This document shows positions 16,440 through 25,338 of a stretch of DNA of 64,000 nt, piece by piece (within the stretch, counting starts at the first letter, position 1; every line of letters starts with the position of its first letter). The notes under the pieces are model-generated. The model saw nothing but the letters and a program-made list of their open reading frames with translations, was not told where the DNA came from and did no database searches. The translations under genes and the position numbers were made by a program. Source of the DNA: CAZVRZ01 sp964629965 (GTDB lineage: Bacteria > Chloroflexota > Anaerolineae > Anaerolineales > UBA4823); the NCBI GenBank assembly GCA_964629965.1, contig CAZVRZ010000007.1, forward strand, positions 1-64,000, read 5' to 3'.

Positions 16440-19400
16440 ATGAAAACTCGAAAATGGATTGCCTTTTTATTACCTGTGTTGATCTGCCTGGCTTTATTGA
16501 GCCAGGCGCAGTGGGCTCAGGCCAGGCAAATCTACTCTCCGGCAGCCTGTGTCGCCGGTCCGCACAGCGGCGAGATCACTGCCAATGAAACCTGGTGCGT
16601 GGCGGACAACCCCCACATCCTGACCGCCAGAGTGGTGGTCAATCCCGGAATTACCCTGACCATTGAGCCTGGCGTGACGGTACAGGGCGCTGTAAATACC
16701 GAATTGAAAACGCTCGGCCACCTTTCGGCTATTGGAACCGAGGAACAGCAAATTCTCTTCACATCGACAGCGGATACCGGTCCTATCGAATGGGGGGGAC
16801 TGTCGTTTGACGGCGGCACCGGCGACCTGCAGTATGTTACGGTGCGCTATGGTGGCGATGATGGCAACAGCGTGGCACGGGGGAATATTGCTCTCAACCA
16901 GGTGACCACCGGCGCAGTCAATATTCAAAACAGCACCATTTCGGATGTAGGTTACTCGTTCTATTTGAACAGGGTCTCATGCTTGTGGGTGATCAACAGC
17001 CACGTGACGGTCAACAATACTACCTTCACCGGCTGCGCCACGGCTGGGGGACAATATGGACAAAATTATCCCATCTATATCAGCGGAGCGGCCAGCATGG
17101 CTGAACTGAAAGATAACATCTTTACCAACAACTACAAAGACCGCATCGCCCTGGAGCCGGGCGCCATGATGGGCCAGGATGCCACCTTGTGGCCGCAAAC
17201 CACCAATGGCGCCTACGAGTTGTTGGGCTCCGACCCCAGCATGATACCCACCAATTTTACCGTTCCGGCAGGCATCACTCTGACAGTCCAGGCCGGCGTA
17301 ACCGTGATGGGCAATCAAGGCCGCGAACTGCTGGTGCAGGGCCGCCTGGACGCTCTTGGGGAACCCACCAGGCCGGTCACCTTTACTTCGGTCAGCAACA
17401 CGGCGCCAGGACAGTGGGCTGGAATTGTTTTTAATAGAAGCACCGGAATACTGAGAAATACTATTGTTCGTTATGCTGCCGAATATAACAGTTCTGGTTG
17501 GAAAGCTGGACTGACAGTGAATAATGTTCAAACCGGCCAGGTGGTCCTGGAAAACAGCACGATCACGGGGAATGGCAGTGGGGATTATCTATCGGTCAAT
17601 TATGGTATGGTGGTTAATAACAGTCGTGTCCAGGTTACCAGCAGTCAGTTCACGGACAACGGCAATGTTGGTGGCAGCGCCTATGGGCGCAACTACCCTC
17701 TGTATATTTTTGGTGCAGACAGCGCCGTAACCCTGACGGGCAATACCTTTACCGGTAACAGTCGCAACAAGATCGGCCTGGCGCCGGGGACATTTTCTTC
17801 TGCTGCCTCCACTACCCTGGGCGCCCAGACCCTATCGGACGGCTATGAGTTGGATGGCAGCTACACCATCTCTAACACCCACACTCTGATCTTGCAACCG
17901 GGCGTGACGCTCAGTGGGCGGACTGCACAAGATGAACTGCTGGTGCTTGGGCGCCTGGAAGCAGTGGGCACGGTCGAGCAGCCCATCACCTTTACCTCGG
18001 GCTCTAACAGCGCCTGGGAGCAATGGCCCGGCGTAATCTTCAACGGCGGCACCGGTCACCTGAGCTATGTCAACGCCCGTTTCGGCGGCGTAAAGAGCAG
18101 TATGAACACCTATGGCACGATTAATGCCATCGATGTCCCTGCCAACGGCTTGCTGATCGAAAACAGCCGGATAACGAACGGTTTTAATTACGGCTTGCAT
18201 ATTTCTAACAGCCCGGTCACTGTGATCAATACTCGCTTCGAGGATAATGGCGCCAATCCGCGCGATGGCCAGGCGGCGATTTATACAGCCCAGAACAATA
18301 CGCAGCTCACTCTCACCGGCTGCGTCTTTGAAGGCAATGCGCGTGACTTGCTAATGTACGGCGGCAGCGCTACCCTGACCAACAACGCTTTCCTTGGCGG
18401 GTGGTCGGACTGGTATTCTGGAGAAAATCACGCCATCGTGGTCAACAACGGCGCTAGCGCTATGCTACTGCACAACACAATTGCCAACCTGAAAGCCAGC
18501 GGGGTTTACGTTGCCAGCGGTGGGTTGGCCGACCTGACCAACTCGATCTTTGCCCAAAATGGCTGCGGAGTCACTGTGGAAGAAGGCGGCACGGCCAGCC
18601 TGGACCATACCCTGTGGGATCGCAATGGCGCCAACATCAGCGGCGCGGCCAGCGAAATAGGCAGCATCTCAGGCCCGGCGGGCTTTACCAGCGACGGATA
18701 CCACCTGACCCGTTATTCCATGGCCATCGAGCGGGGTGTCGAAGCCGGAGTGAGCCAGGATATCGATGCAGAAGGCCGCCCGCTGCCCAGTGGCACGGCA
18801 CCCGACCTGGGCGCCGATGAATATATTTATACCCTGGGAGAGGATTTCGCGGCGGAATTATTCTCCTTTGACCCACAGTGGGTGATCCTGCCCAATCCCG
18901 CCACCGGCAACCCGACGGGGATGCTGCGGCAGGGTTACTTCATGCGCTACTTTTATGGCAACCCAGAGGCTAACTCGCCCGCATTGACCGTCAACGTTAC
19001 CAATACGCTGCCGGACCAGTTGGCCTTCGAATCACAGCAGACCAGCCCGGCGATGAGTTTTTCTGCCCAAGGCCAGGTGCTCAACTGGCAATCCCAACAG
19101 CCCCTGGAAAAAGATGAGACTGGCGAGATCATCTTTTCTGGCTTGTACGATCAGCCGGTTCTTGGTGATGTGCTGACCAACAACGCTACCCTGAGCGCTG
19201 GTAACATGAATTTCTCGCTGCAAGCCAGCACAGAGGTGCCGCTGTTCCCGCCGCTCATCACTTTCCCGGGAAGTGGCGAGATCTGCCGCGACCCATCGGG
19301 GAACACAACATTGAATGGTACAGCCCAGGCAGGCGCCATCATCCGAATCTACGAGAACGGCGGGCAGGTTATCACAACAACTGTCGGCAGCGACGGAATA

Positions 19401-20537
19401 TTCAGTGTGAGCTATGCTTTGGCGCGTGTGGGCACCGACCCGGAGACAACGATCACTGCCAAGGCTTGCGCTCCTTCCGATCCCACCAACTGTTCTAAGG
19501 ATAACCAAGTGCTAAAGCTGACCCCGGCGAAAAGTTTTTGGTGTCCGCAGCGCTCTAGTTGGTCCAGTACGAGAAGCTTGAATCCTGTAACGAACCACTT
19601 CCGCAATGCAGAAGGCTTATTCTCCAGCCTGGATTGGCAAATCCCTGGAGATTTCAGCTTTGGCAGCAATACTGTCCTGAAACTGTATGCCTGCAACTGC
19701 CCGGGGACTGTCATCCCACCTACCCACTTGTCGGTGGTGGCAGATGGGGTGACTTATTACCCCAGCGGCTCGCACCCCAACTATACATTCAACATCACTG
19801 GTCAGGCGCATACCGTGGTTTTCTCGGCGCATTGCGGTGCCGTGGAGTCTTCGTCGCCAGGCGTTGTCTTGATAGATCCGGATGGCTACGTGTTCGATGT
19901 GATGGAGGGATTCGACCCAATCAGCCCGACACTGCATGCGGTTGAGGGTGTGACCGTAACGGCGTACGTGTCGATGACCGAGTGGGGCGGCTGGGTACCC
20001 TGGCCTGCGCACCTGTATGACAACCAGGTCAACCCGCAGGTGACAGGCGATAGCGGCTACTTCGCCTTCTTTACTCCCCCCGGTTCTTATTACTTACAGG
20101 TGGATGGCAGTGAAGATTACCAATCCTGGCGCAGCCCGATCATCGAAGTCGTCAATGAAATCGTTCACGTGAACGTGCCGCTCACGCCCGAATCTGCAAG
20201 TAGAACCTATTACATTACGTTGACTGATGAAGGGCCCGACCAGGCAGAGATCTCCATCCCGGTTGGCAGCACGGTGGTATGGCACTCAGAGTTAAGCGGC
20301 GTGCTCCCGCTCAACGAGATCATGCAGTTTATGCTGAACCCGGTGATGCGCCTCCTGAGCGCATTGAACCCGGAGTCCAACACGAACGGTTGGGACAGCG
20401 GTATGCTGGCTCCCGGGCAAAACTACAGCCGTAGGTTCCTAACGCCTGGAGTCTATACTTATAGCGATGGGGATGGGCATACCGGTCAAATCACTGTCGA
20501 GCCTTACAAAGTTTTCTTGCCGTTCGCACAACGCTAA
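16440..20537 (+). CDS. large secreted parallel beta-helix protein
   Basis: A 1365-residue protein with a Sec signal peptide (MKTRKWIAFLLPVLICLALL, cleavage after about AQA). From residue 40 to about 800 it has right-handed beta-helix repeats rich in Asn, Gly, Thr and Val (NSTISDVGYSFYLN, ENSTITGNGSG, ENSRITNG), with the recurrent unit 'AxGTxEQPITFTSxSN...W.G..F...TG'. The end of the helix shows LPSGTAPDLGADEY. Next come a DUF11-like domain, an Ig-like domain (GTAQAGAIIRIYENG), a carboxypeptidase-regulatory-like domain (VTVTAYVSMTEWGGW), and a C-terminal cupredoxin-like fold ending KVFLPFAQR. AAAGGAG precedes the ATG. It probably binds or degrades polysaccharide or acts as an adhesin; no catalytic residues are evident. 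Confidence 0.85.
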   Translation: MKTRKWIAFLLPVLICLALLSQAQWAQARQIYSPAACVAGPHSGEITANETWCVADNPHILTARVVVNPGITLTIEPGVTVQGAVNTELKTLGHLSAIGTEEQQILFTSTADTGPIEWGGLSFDGGTGDLQYVTVRYGGDDGNSVARGNIALNQVTTGAVNIQNSTISDVGYSFYLNRVSCLWVINSHVTVNNTTFTGCATAGGQYGQNYPIYISGAASMAELKDNIFTNNYKDRIALEPGAMMGQDATLWPQTTNGAYELLGSDPSMIPTNFTVPAGITLTVQAGVTVMGNQGRELLVQGRLDALGEPTRPVTFTSVSNTAPGQWAGIVFNRSTGILRNTIVRYAAEYNSSGWKAGLTVNNVQTGQVVLENSTITGNGSGDYLSVNYGMVVNNSRVQVTSSQFTDNGNVGGSAYGRNYPLYIFGADSAVTLTGNTFTGNSRNKIGLAPGTFSSAASTTLGAQTLSDGYELDGSYTISNTHTLILQPGVTLSGRTAQDELLVLGRLEAVGTVEQPITFTSGSNSAWEQWPGVIFNGGTGHLSYVNARFGGVKSSMNTYGTINAIDVPANGLLIENSRITNGFNYGLHISNSPVTVINTRFEDNGANPRDGQAAIYTAQNNTQLTLTGCVFEGNARDLLMYGGSATLTNNAFLGGWSDWYSGENHAIVVNNGASAMLLHNTIANLKASGVYVASGGLADLTNSIFAQNGCGVTVEEGGTASLDHTLWDRNGANISGAASEIGSISGPAGFTSDGYHLTRYSMAIERGVEAGVSQDIDAEGRPLPSGTAPDLGADEYIYTLGEDFAAELFSFDPQWVILPNPATGNPTGMLRQGYFMRYFYGNPEANSPALTVNVTNTLPDQLAFESQQTSPAMSFSAQGQVLNWQSQQPLEKDETGEIIFSGLYDQPVLGDVLTNNATLSAGNMNFSLQASTEVPLFPPLITFPGSGEICRDPSGNTTLNGTAQAGAIIRIYENGGQVITTTVGSDGIFSVSYALARVGTDPETTITAKACAPSDPTNCSKDNQVLKLTPAKSFWCPQRSSWSSTRSLNPVTNHFRNAEGLFSSLDWQIPGDFSFGSNTVLKLYACNCPGTVIPPTHLSVVADGVTYYPSGSHPNYTFNITGQAHTVVFSAHCGAVESSSPGVVLIDPDGYVFDVMEGFDPISPTLHAVEGVTVTAYVSMTEWGGWVPWPAHLYDNQVNPQVTGDSGYFAFFTPPGSYYLQVDGSEDYQSWRSPIIEVVNEIVHVNVPLTPESASRTYYITLTDEGPDQAEISIPVGSTVVWHSELSGVLPLNEIMQFMLNPVMRLLSALNPESNTNGWDSGMLAPGQNYSRRFLTPGVYTYSDGDGHTGQITVEPYKVFLPFAQR

Positions 20538-20568
20538 GCTGACTGCAATATAATTTGCAGGGGACGGG

Positions 20569-20606
20569 AAACCTCGGATCTGAGAGCCGAGGTTTCTTTG
20601 TTTTTC
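20569..20606 (+). terminator. rho-independent terminator after the beta-helix gene
   Basis: GAAACCTCGG (20569-20578) pairs with CCGAGGTTTC (20588-20597), 9-nt loop, followed by TTTGTTTTTC. Confidence 0.85.
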
Positions 20607-20687
20607 TCAGACGTTTTGAACAGGCGTTTCGAATCGCTTGACATCTCATCTACTTTGCCGTTACACTCTGTAAATACGGAGGTGAAT

Positions 20688-23417
20688 ATGCAAAACTGGC
20701 ACATTCTTAAAGTTGAAGATCTGACCCAGGAGCTGGGTACCAGCCTGGAAAAAGGACTTACAGCAGAAGAGTCCGCTCGCCGCCTGGAACAATACGGGCC
20801 CAATGAGCTCGTTGAACGCGGTCTCAAAAGCCCCTGGCAGATCCTGGGGGAACAGCTCACCGGTATTATGGTCATCATCTTGATCGTCTCTGCAGTGATC
20901 TCTCTTCTGCTGGGAGAATTCACTGATGCCATTACGATCTTGATCATTGTGGTACTGAATTCGATCTTGGGCTTTACCCAGGAATACAAAGCCGAGCAGG
21001 CCATGGCGGCGCTAAAGAAGATGGCAACCCCGCGCGTCAAAGTGCGCCGCGGCGGCCATACCCAGGAGATGCCCGCCCAGGAATTGGTTCCTGGCGATGT
21101 GATCTTGCTGGAAGCGGGTAATGCCATCCCGGCCGACTGCCGCCTGGTGGAAAACGCCAACCTGCGCGTTCAGGAAGCCGTGCTGACCGGCGAATCGGAA
21201 CCAGTGGAAAAGCATATCCAGCCGCTCGAAAAAGCCGACCTGCCCGTTGCCGACCGGCGCAACATGCTCTACATGGGCACCGTGGTCACTTACGGACGCG
21301 GCAGTGCGGTAGCGGTTGCCACTGGTATGCAGACCCAGCTTGGGCATATCGCCGATATGATCCAGAATGTGGGTCCAGAAAAGACGCCGCTGCAGCGCCG
21401 CCTGGAACAGTTGGGCAAGGGGCTGGCAGTCGCTGCCCTGATCATCGTTGCCATTGTCTTCCTGGTTGGTGTGCTGCGCGGCGAGGAGCTGCGCCTGATG
21501 TTCATGACGGCGATTAGCATGGCCGTGGCTGCCGTTCCAGAAGGACTGCCTGCCGTGGTGACCATTGCCCTGGCCCTTGGCGCCCAGCGGATGCTCAAGC
21601 GCCAGGCGCTCATCCGTAAGCTCCCTGCCGTGGAGACTCTCGGCTCGGTCACTACGATCTGTTCCGACAAGACTGGCACCCTCACCGAGAACCGTATGAC
21701 TGTTACCATGCTGGATGTGGCCGGCAATCGCCTGGATTTCTTGGAGCAGGTGAGCAGTTATACGCCTCTCGTGCGTCCAAGAGAGATGCCTGATATCAGC
21801 CTGGCCCGCCATCCCTCCGTGGCTTTGCTGTTGATGGGCGGCGCCCTGTGCAACGATGCTCTCATTGAATGTAACGAGGAGACCAATTCCTATGCTGCCA
21901 TTGGCGATCCCACCGAGGGCGCCCTGGTCATCGCGGCTGCCCAGGCCGACTTGTGGAAAGATGAACTCGAAGAAAAATTCCCGCGCACCGGCGAACTGTC
22001 CTTTGACTCGGAGCGTAAGCGCATGACAACCATCCACAAGGCCCCGCCCGCCAGTGTAGAGTTACCTCAAGGCCTGGCAGTGGTGCATACTCATCGCCAG
22101 GGTGAGTGGATTGCTTTCACCAAGGGCTCAGTGGATGGCCTGCTCCAGATCAGCGACCAGGTATGGGTGGACGATCACATCGAGCCGCTCACCCGAGAAT
22201 GGGCCGAGCGTATCCAGGAAGCCAACAATGGTATGGCCCAGAAGGGTATGCGCGTGCTGGGTGTGGCCTTCCGTTGGTTGGATCATGATGTCGAAACTCC
22301 CACTGAGGCGGAAGTGGAATATGGCCTGACCTTTGTTGGCATGTCCGGCATGATCGATCCTGCCCGCCCTGAAGTGCGCGATGCGGTGGCTCTCACCCGT
22401 TCCGCGGGTATACGCCCGGTGATGATCACCGGCGACCACCCCCTGACTGCACTGCACATAGCCAAAGAGCTGGGCATTGCTGTGAACGACCAGGTGCTCA
22501 CCGGTCAGGAACTGGCAAAAATGACCGTCGACGAGCTCAAGGCAGTGGTTGAAGAACTCTCCGTATATGCCCGGGTATCGCCGGAGCATAAGCTCAAGAT
22601 CGTCCAGGCTTTGCAAGAGAAAGGCCATATCGTTGCCATGACCGGCGATGGCGTCAACGATGCCCCGGCTCTCAAGCGCGCCGATATCGGGGTTGCCATG
22701 GGCATTACCGGCAGCGATGTTTCCAAAGAAGCCGCTGATATGGTGCTTTTGGATGACAATTATTCCACCATCGTTGCCGCAGTCGAAGAAGGCCGCCGCA
22801 TCTACGACAACATCCGCAAGTTCATTCGTTACACCATGACTTCCAATGCGGGCGAGATTTGGGTCATGCTCTTGGGGCCTTTCCTGGGCATGCCGCTGGC
22901 GCTGCTGCCGCTGCAAATTTTGTGGGTGAACCTGGTGACTGACGGTTTGCCCGGGTTGGCGCTCACTGTTGAGCCGGCCGAGCGCGATACGATGCAGCGG
23001 CCGCCTCATTCTCCTAAGGAAAACATTTTCGGGCGGGGTATGGCGCGCGACATCCTGGTCATTGGCCTGCTGATGGGATTGATCTCACTGGGGGTGGGCT
23101 TCTTTGCCTGGAGGCGCGGCGATCCTGCTTGGCAGACGATGGCTTTCACCACTCTCACTATGGCGCAAATGGGCAATGCCCTGGCTGTGCGCTCGGAACG
23201 CTATGCCCTCTGGCAGATCGGCTTGTTATCCAACCGCTTGATCCTGGGAGCGGTATTGCTTACTTTTGCTTTGCAAATGGCCGTGGTTTACCTGCCGTTT
23301 TTCCAGAATGTATTTAGCACCATGCCCCTGTCTGCTGCCGATCTAGCCATCAGCCTGGGTTGTGCTGTGCTGGTATACTTTAGCGTTGAAGTCTATAAGA
23401 TGATCAGCCGGCGATAA
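20688..23417 (+). CDS. P-type Ca2+ ATPase (P2A/SERCA-PMR1-like)
   Basis: A 909-residue cation pump. An N-terminal cation-ATPase domain is followed by TM1-2, an actuator domain with the TGES motif (AVLTGESEPVE), the TM4 motif PEGLP (VAAVPEGLPAVVTIAL), phosphorylation site D327-KTGTLT, nucleotide-binding domain, hinge motif (MTGDGVNDAPALKRADIG) and C-terminal TM5-10. It exports or sequesters Ca2+ (perhaps Mn2+) at the cost of ATP. The family is established; ion choice is inferred from the PEGLP and NLVTDGLP motifs. GGAGGTGA lies 5 nt before the ATG at 20688. It is monocistronic, with hairpins on both sides. Confidence 0.92.
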   Translation: MQNWHILKVEDLTQELGTSLEKGLTAEESARRLEQYGPNELVERGLKSPWQILGEQLTGIMVIILIVSAVISLLLGEFTDAITILIIVVLNSILGFTQEYKAEQAMAALKKMATPRVKVRRGGHTQEMPAQELVPGDVILLEAGNAIPADCRLVENANLRVQEAVLTGESEPVEKHIQPLEKADLPVADRRNMLYMGTVVTYGRGSAVAVATGMQTQLGHIADMIQNVGPEKTPLQRRLEQLGKGLAVAALIIVAIVFLVGVLRGEELRLMFMTAISMAVAAVPEGLPAVVTIALALGAQRMLKRQALIRKLPAVETLGSVTTICSDKTGTLTENRMTVTMLDVAGNRLDFLEQVSSYTPLVRPREMPDISLARHPSVALLLMGGALCNDALIECNEETNSYAAIGDPTEGALVIAAAQADLWKDELEEKFPRTGELSFDSERKRMTTIHKAPPASVELPQGLAVVHTHRQGEWIAFTKGSVDGLLQISDQVWVDDHIEPLTREWAERIQEANNGMAQKGMRVLGVAFRWLDHDVETPTEAEVEYGLTFVGMSGMIDPARPEVRDAVALTRSAGIRPVMITGDHPLTALHIAKELGIAVNDQVLTGQELAKMTVDELKAVVEELSVYARVSPEHKLKIVQALQEKGHIVAMTGDGVNDAPALKRADIGVAMGITGSDVSKEAADMVLLDDNYSTIVAAVEEGRRIYDNIRKFIRYTMTSNAGEIWVMLLGPFLGMPLALLPLQILWVNLVTDGLPGLALTVEPAERDTMQRPPHSPKENIFGRGMARDILVIGLLMGLISLGVGFFAWRRGDPAWQTMAFTTLTMAQMGNALAVRSERYALWQIGLLSNRLILGAVLLTFALQMAVVYLPFFQNVFSTMPLSAADLAISLGCAVLVYFSVEVYKMISRR

Positions 23418-23427
23418 TTTCTATATC

Positions 23428-23462
23428 GAGTTGGTTGAGCGGTCAAACCGCTCAACCAACTC
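23428..23462. terminator. perfect 15-bp inverted repeat between convergent genes
   Basis: Arms at 23428-23442 and 23448-23462 are exactly complementary, with a 5-nt loop. The repeat lies between the stops of the Ca2+ ATPase and the convergent ABC exporter gene and probably terminates both. The U-tract is poor on either side. Confidence 0.7.
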
Positions 23463-23475
23463 TGCTAGAAAACTC

Positions 23476-25338
23476 TTACTCGGCGTTTTCGAACTGGCTG
23501 TTGTATAGTTCGGCGTAAAAACCGCCGCGCTCCAGCAGCTTGGTATGCCGGCCTTGCTCCACAATGTCGCCATTTTTCATAACAAGGATCCAATCCGCAT
23601 CCCGGATGGTAGATAGACGGTGAGCGATGATAAAGCTGGTCCGGCCCTTCATTAACTCCGCCATAGCTTTCTGGATCAATACTTCGGTACGGGTATCCAC
23701 CGAGCTGGTGGCCTCATCCAGGATCAGTACCGTTGGATCGGTCAAGATGGCGCGGGCAATGGTCAAGAGCTGTTTCTGGCCTTGCGAGACATTGGAAGCT
23801 TCTTCGTTCAGCATGAAGTTATAACCTTCCGGCAGGGTGCGGACGAAGTGATCCACATGGGCAGCTTTGGCGGCAGCCATCACTTCTTCGTCCGTAGCCA
23901 TATCCCGGCCGTAGCGGATATTTTCCATGATCGTGCCATTGAAAAGCCAGGTGTCTTGCAGAACCATGCCAAACATGCAGCGCAGATCACCCCGGTTGAG
24001 CTGCTGAATATTAGCGCCATCTAACAAGATCGCTCCGCTGTTAACATCGTAGAAACGCATTAGCAGCTTGACCATCGTGGTCTTCCCGGCGCCGGTTGGG
24101 CCAACGATGGCAATCTTCTGGCCTGGGTTGGCATAAAAAGAGAAATCATTGATAATGATCTTCTCTGGATCGTAACCGAAACGAACATTCTTAAACTCCA
24201 CCAGGCCCTGGGCGTTTGCCGGACTGATAGGCTCCGCCGGATCGGGAACTTCCTCGGCCTCGTTGAGGAATTCAAAAACCCGCTCGGCGGCCGCAGCAGT
24301 TTGCTGCAGGATGTTGGAGATATTGGCAATCTGCATGATTGGCTGGGTAAATGAGCGCACGTACTGGATAAAGGCCTGGATATCTCCCAAGGTGATGGCA
24401 TTGCGGATTGCCAGGTAACCACCCAGGATACAAATGCCCACGTAACCCAGGTTGCCCACAAAATTCATGATCGGCATCATCAAGCCCGATAAGAACTGGG
24501 ATTTCCAGGCTGCTCCATACAGGGTATTGTTCAATACATCGAAACGCTGCACGCTATCGGCTTCGCCATTGAAGGCTTTCATGACCACATGGCCGCCGTA
24601 CATCTCTTCAACATGCCCGTTGACATGCCCCAGGTAATCTTGCTGCAAAGTGAAATATTTCTGTGATTGGCCGACCACCAGGGCGATTACCAACATGGTG
24701 ATCGGTACGATGCCCAGTGCCACCAAAGTCATTTGCCAACTGATCGACAGCATCATAACCAGCACACCGATCACTGTGATCACCGAGCTGATGATCTGTG
24801 AAAGGCTTTGGTTGAGAGTCTGGCTGACGGTATCGACATCGTTGGTGATACGCGAAAGTATCTCGCCTTGATTGGTGCCGTCAAAATATTTCAGCGGCAT
24901 GCGGTTGATCTTGGCAGCGATATCACGGCGGAATCTGTAGGTAATATCCATCGCGACATTCGCCATGATCCAACCTTGGATATAATTGAACAACGCAGAT
25001 ACCAGAAATAGCCCAATGTTGATTAGGATGATCCGGCCAATATAATCAAAATCAATGCCGGTTCCTGTACCAGCGATCTGGCCCATAACCCCCTCAAACA
25101 GTTTGGTGGTTGCCTTTCCCAGGATCTTGGGGCTGATGATCATGAAAATGGTCGAACCTACCGAGACCAACATTACGAACAGGATCGAGATTTTATAAGA
25201 CCCAAGGTACTGGATTAACCTGCGTATCGTTCCCTTGAAATCGCGCGCTTTTTCGCCTTTCATCATGGCCATCGGGCCATGTCCGCCGCCGCCACGTCTT
25301 GGCATTTTTTGTCGAGAAGCTGTATCACCGCGCATCAT
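23476..25338 (-). CDS. heterodimeric ABC exporter, subunit with canonical Walker B
   Basis: A 620-residue half-transporter with six membrane helices (about 50-340) and an ATPase domain with GPTGAGKTT, signature NVSQGQKQLL (LSGGQ replaced by VSQGQ), Walker B VLILDEATSSVD with catalytic Glu, and H-loop IIAHRLSTI. The Gly/Arg-rich N terminus (residues 1-30) is cytoplasmic. The partner gene encodes a degenerate Walker B, so this is a TM287/288-type heterodimer with one active site. Its first codon overlaps the stop of the partner (ATGA). Likely an exporter of drugs, lipids or peptides; substrate unknown. Confidence 0.9.
   Translation of the reverse strand: MMRGDTASRQKMPRRGGGGHGPMAMMKGEKARDFKGTIRRLIQYLGSYKISILFVMLVSVGSTIFMIISPKILGKATTKLFEGVMGQIAGTGTGIDFDYIGRIILINIGLFLVSALFNYIQGWIMANVAMDITYRFRRDIAAKINRMPLKYFDGTNQGEILSRITNDVDTVSQTLNQSLSQIISSVITVIGVLVMMLSISWQMTLVALGIVPITMLVIALVVGQSQKYFTLQQDYLGHVNGHVEEMYGGHVVMKAFNGEADSVQRFDVLNNTLYGAAWKSQFLSGLMMPIMNFVGNLGYVGICILGGYLAIRNAITLGDIQAFIQYVRSFTQPIMQIANISNILQQTAAAAERVFEFLNEAEEVPDPAEPISPANAQGLVEFKNVRFGYDPEKIIINDFSFYANPGQKIAIVGPTGAGKTTMVKLLMRFYDVNSGAILLDGANIQQLNRGDLRCMFGMVLQDTWLFNGTIMENIRYGRDMATDEEVMAAAKAAHVDHFVRTLPEGYNFMLNEEASNVSQGQKQLLTIARAILTDPTVLILDEATSSVDTRTEVLIQKAMAELMKGRTSFIIAHRLSTIRDADWILVMKNGDIVEQGRHTKLLERGGFYAELYNSQFENAE

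Noticed and set aside
21012..22037. Minus-strand 341-codon open frame in the Ca2+ ATPase gene
   Set aside because: It lies wholly antisense to a well-conserved P-type ATPase and has low-complexity His/Gln composition.
22128..23009. Minus-strand 293-codon open frame in the Ca2+ ATPase gene
   Set aside because: Antisense shadow of the ATPase, no ribosome site and no recognisable domain.
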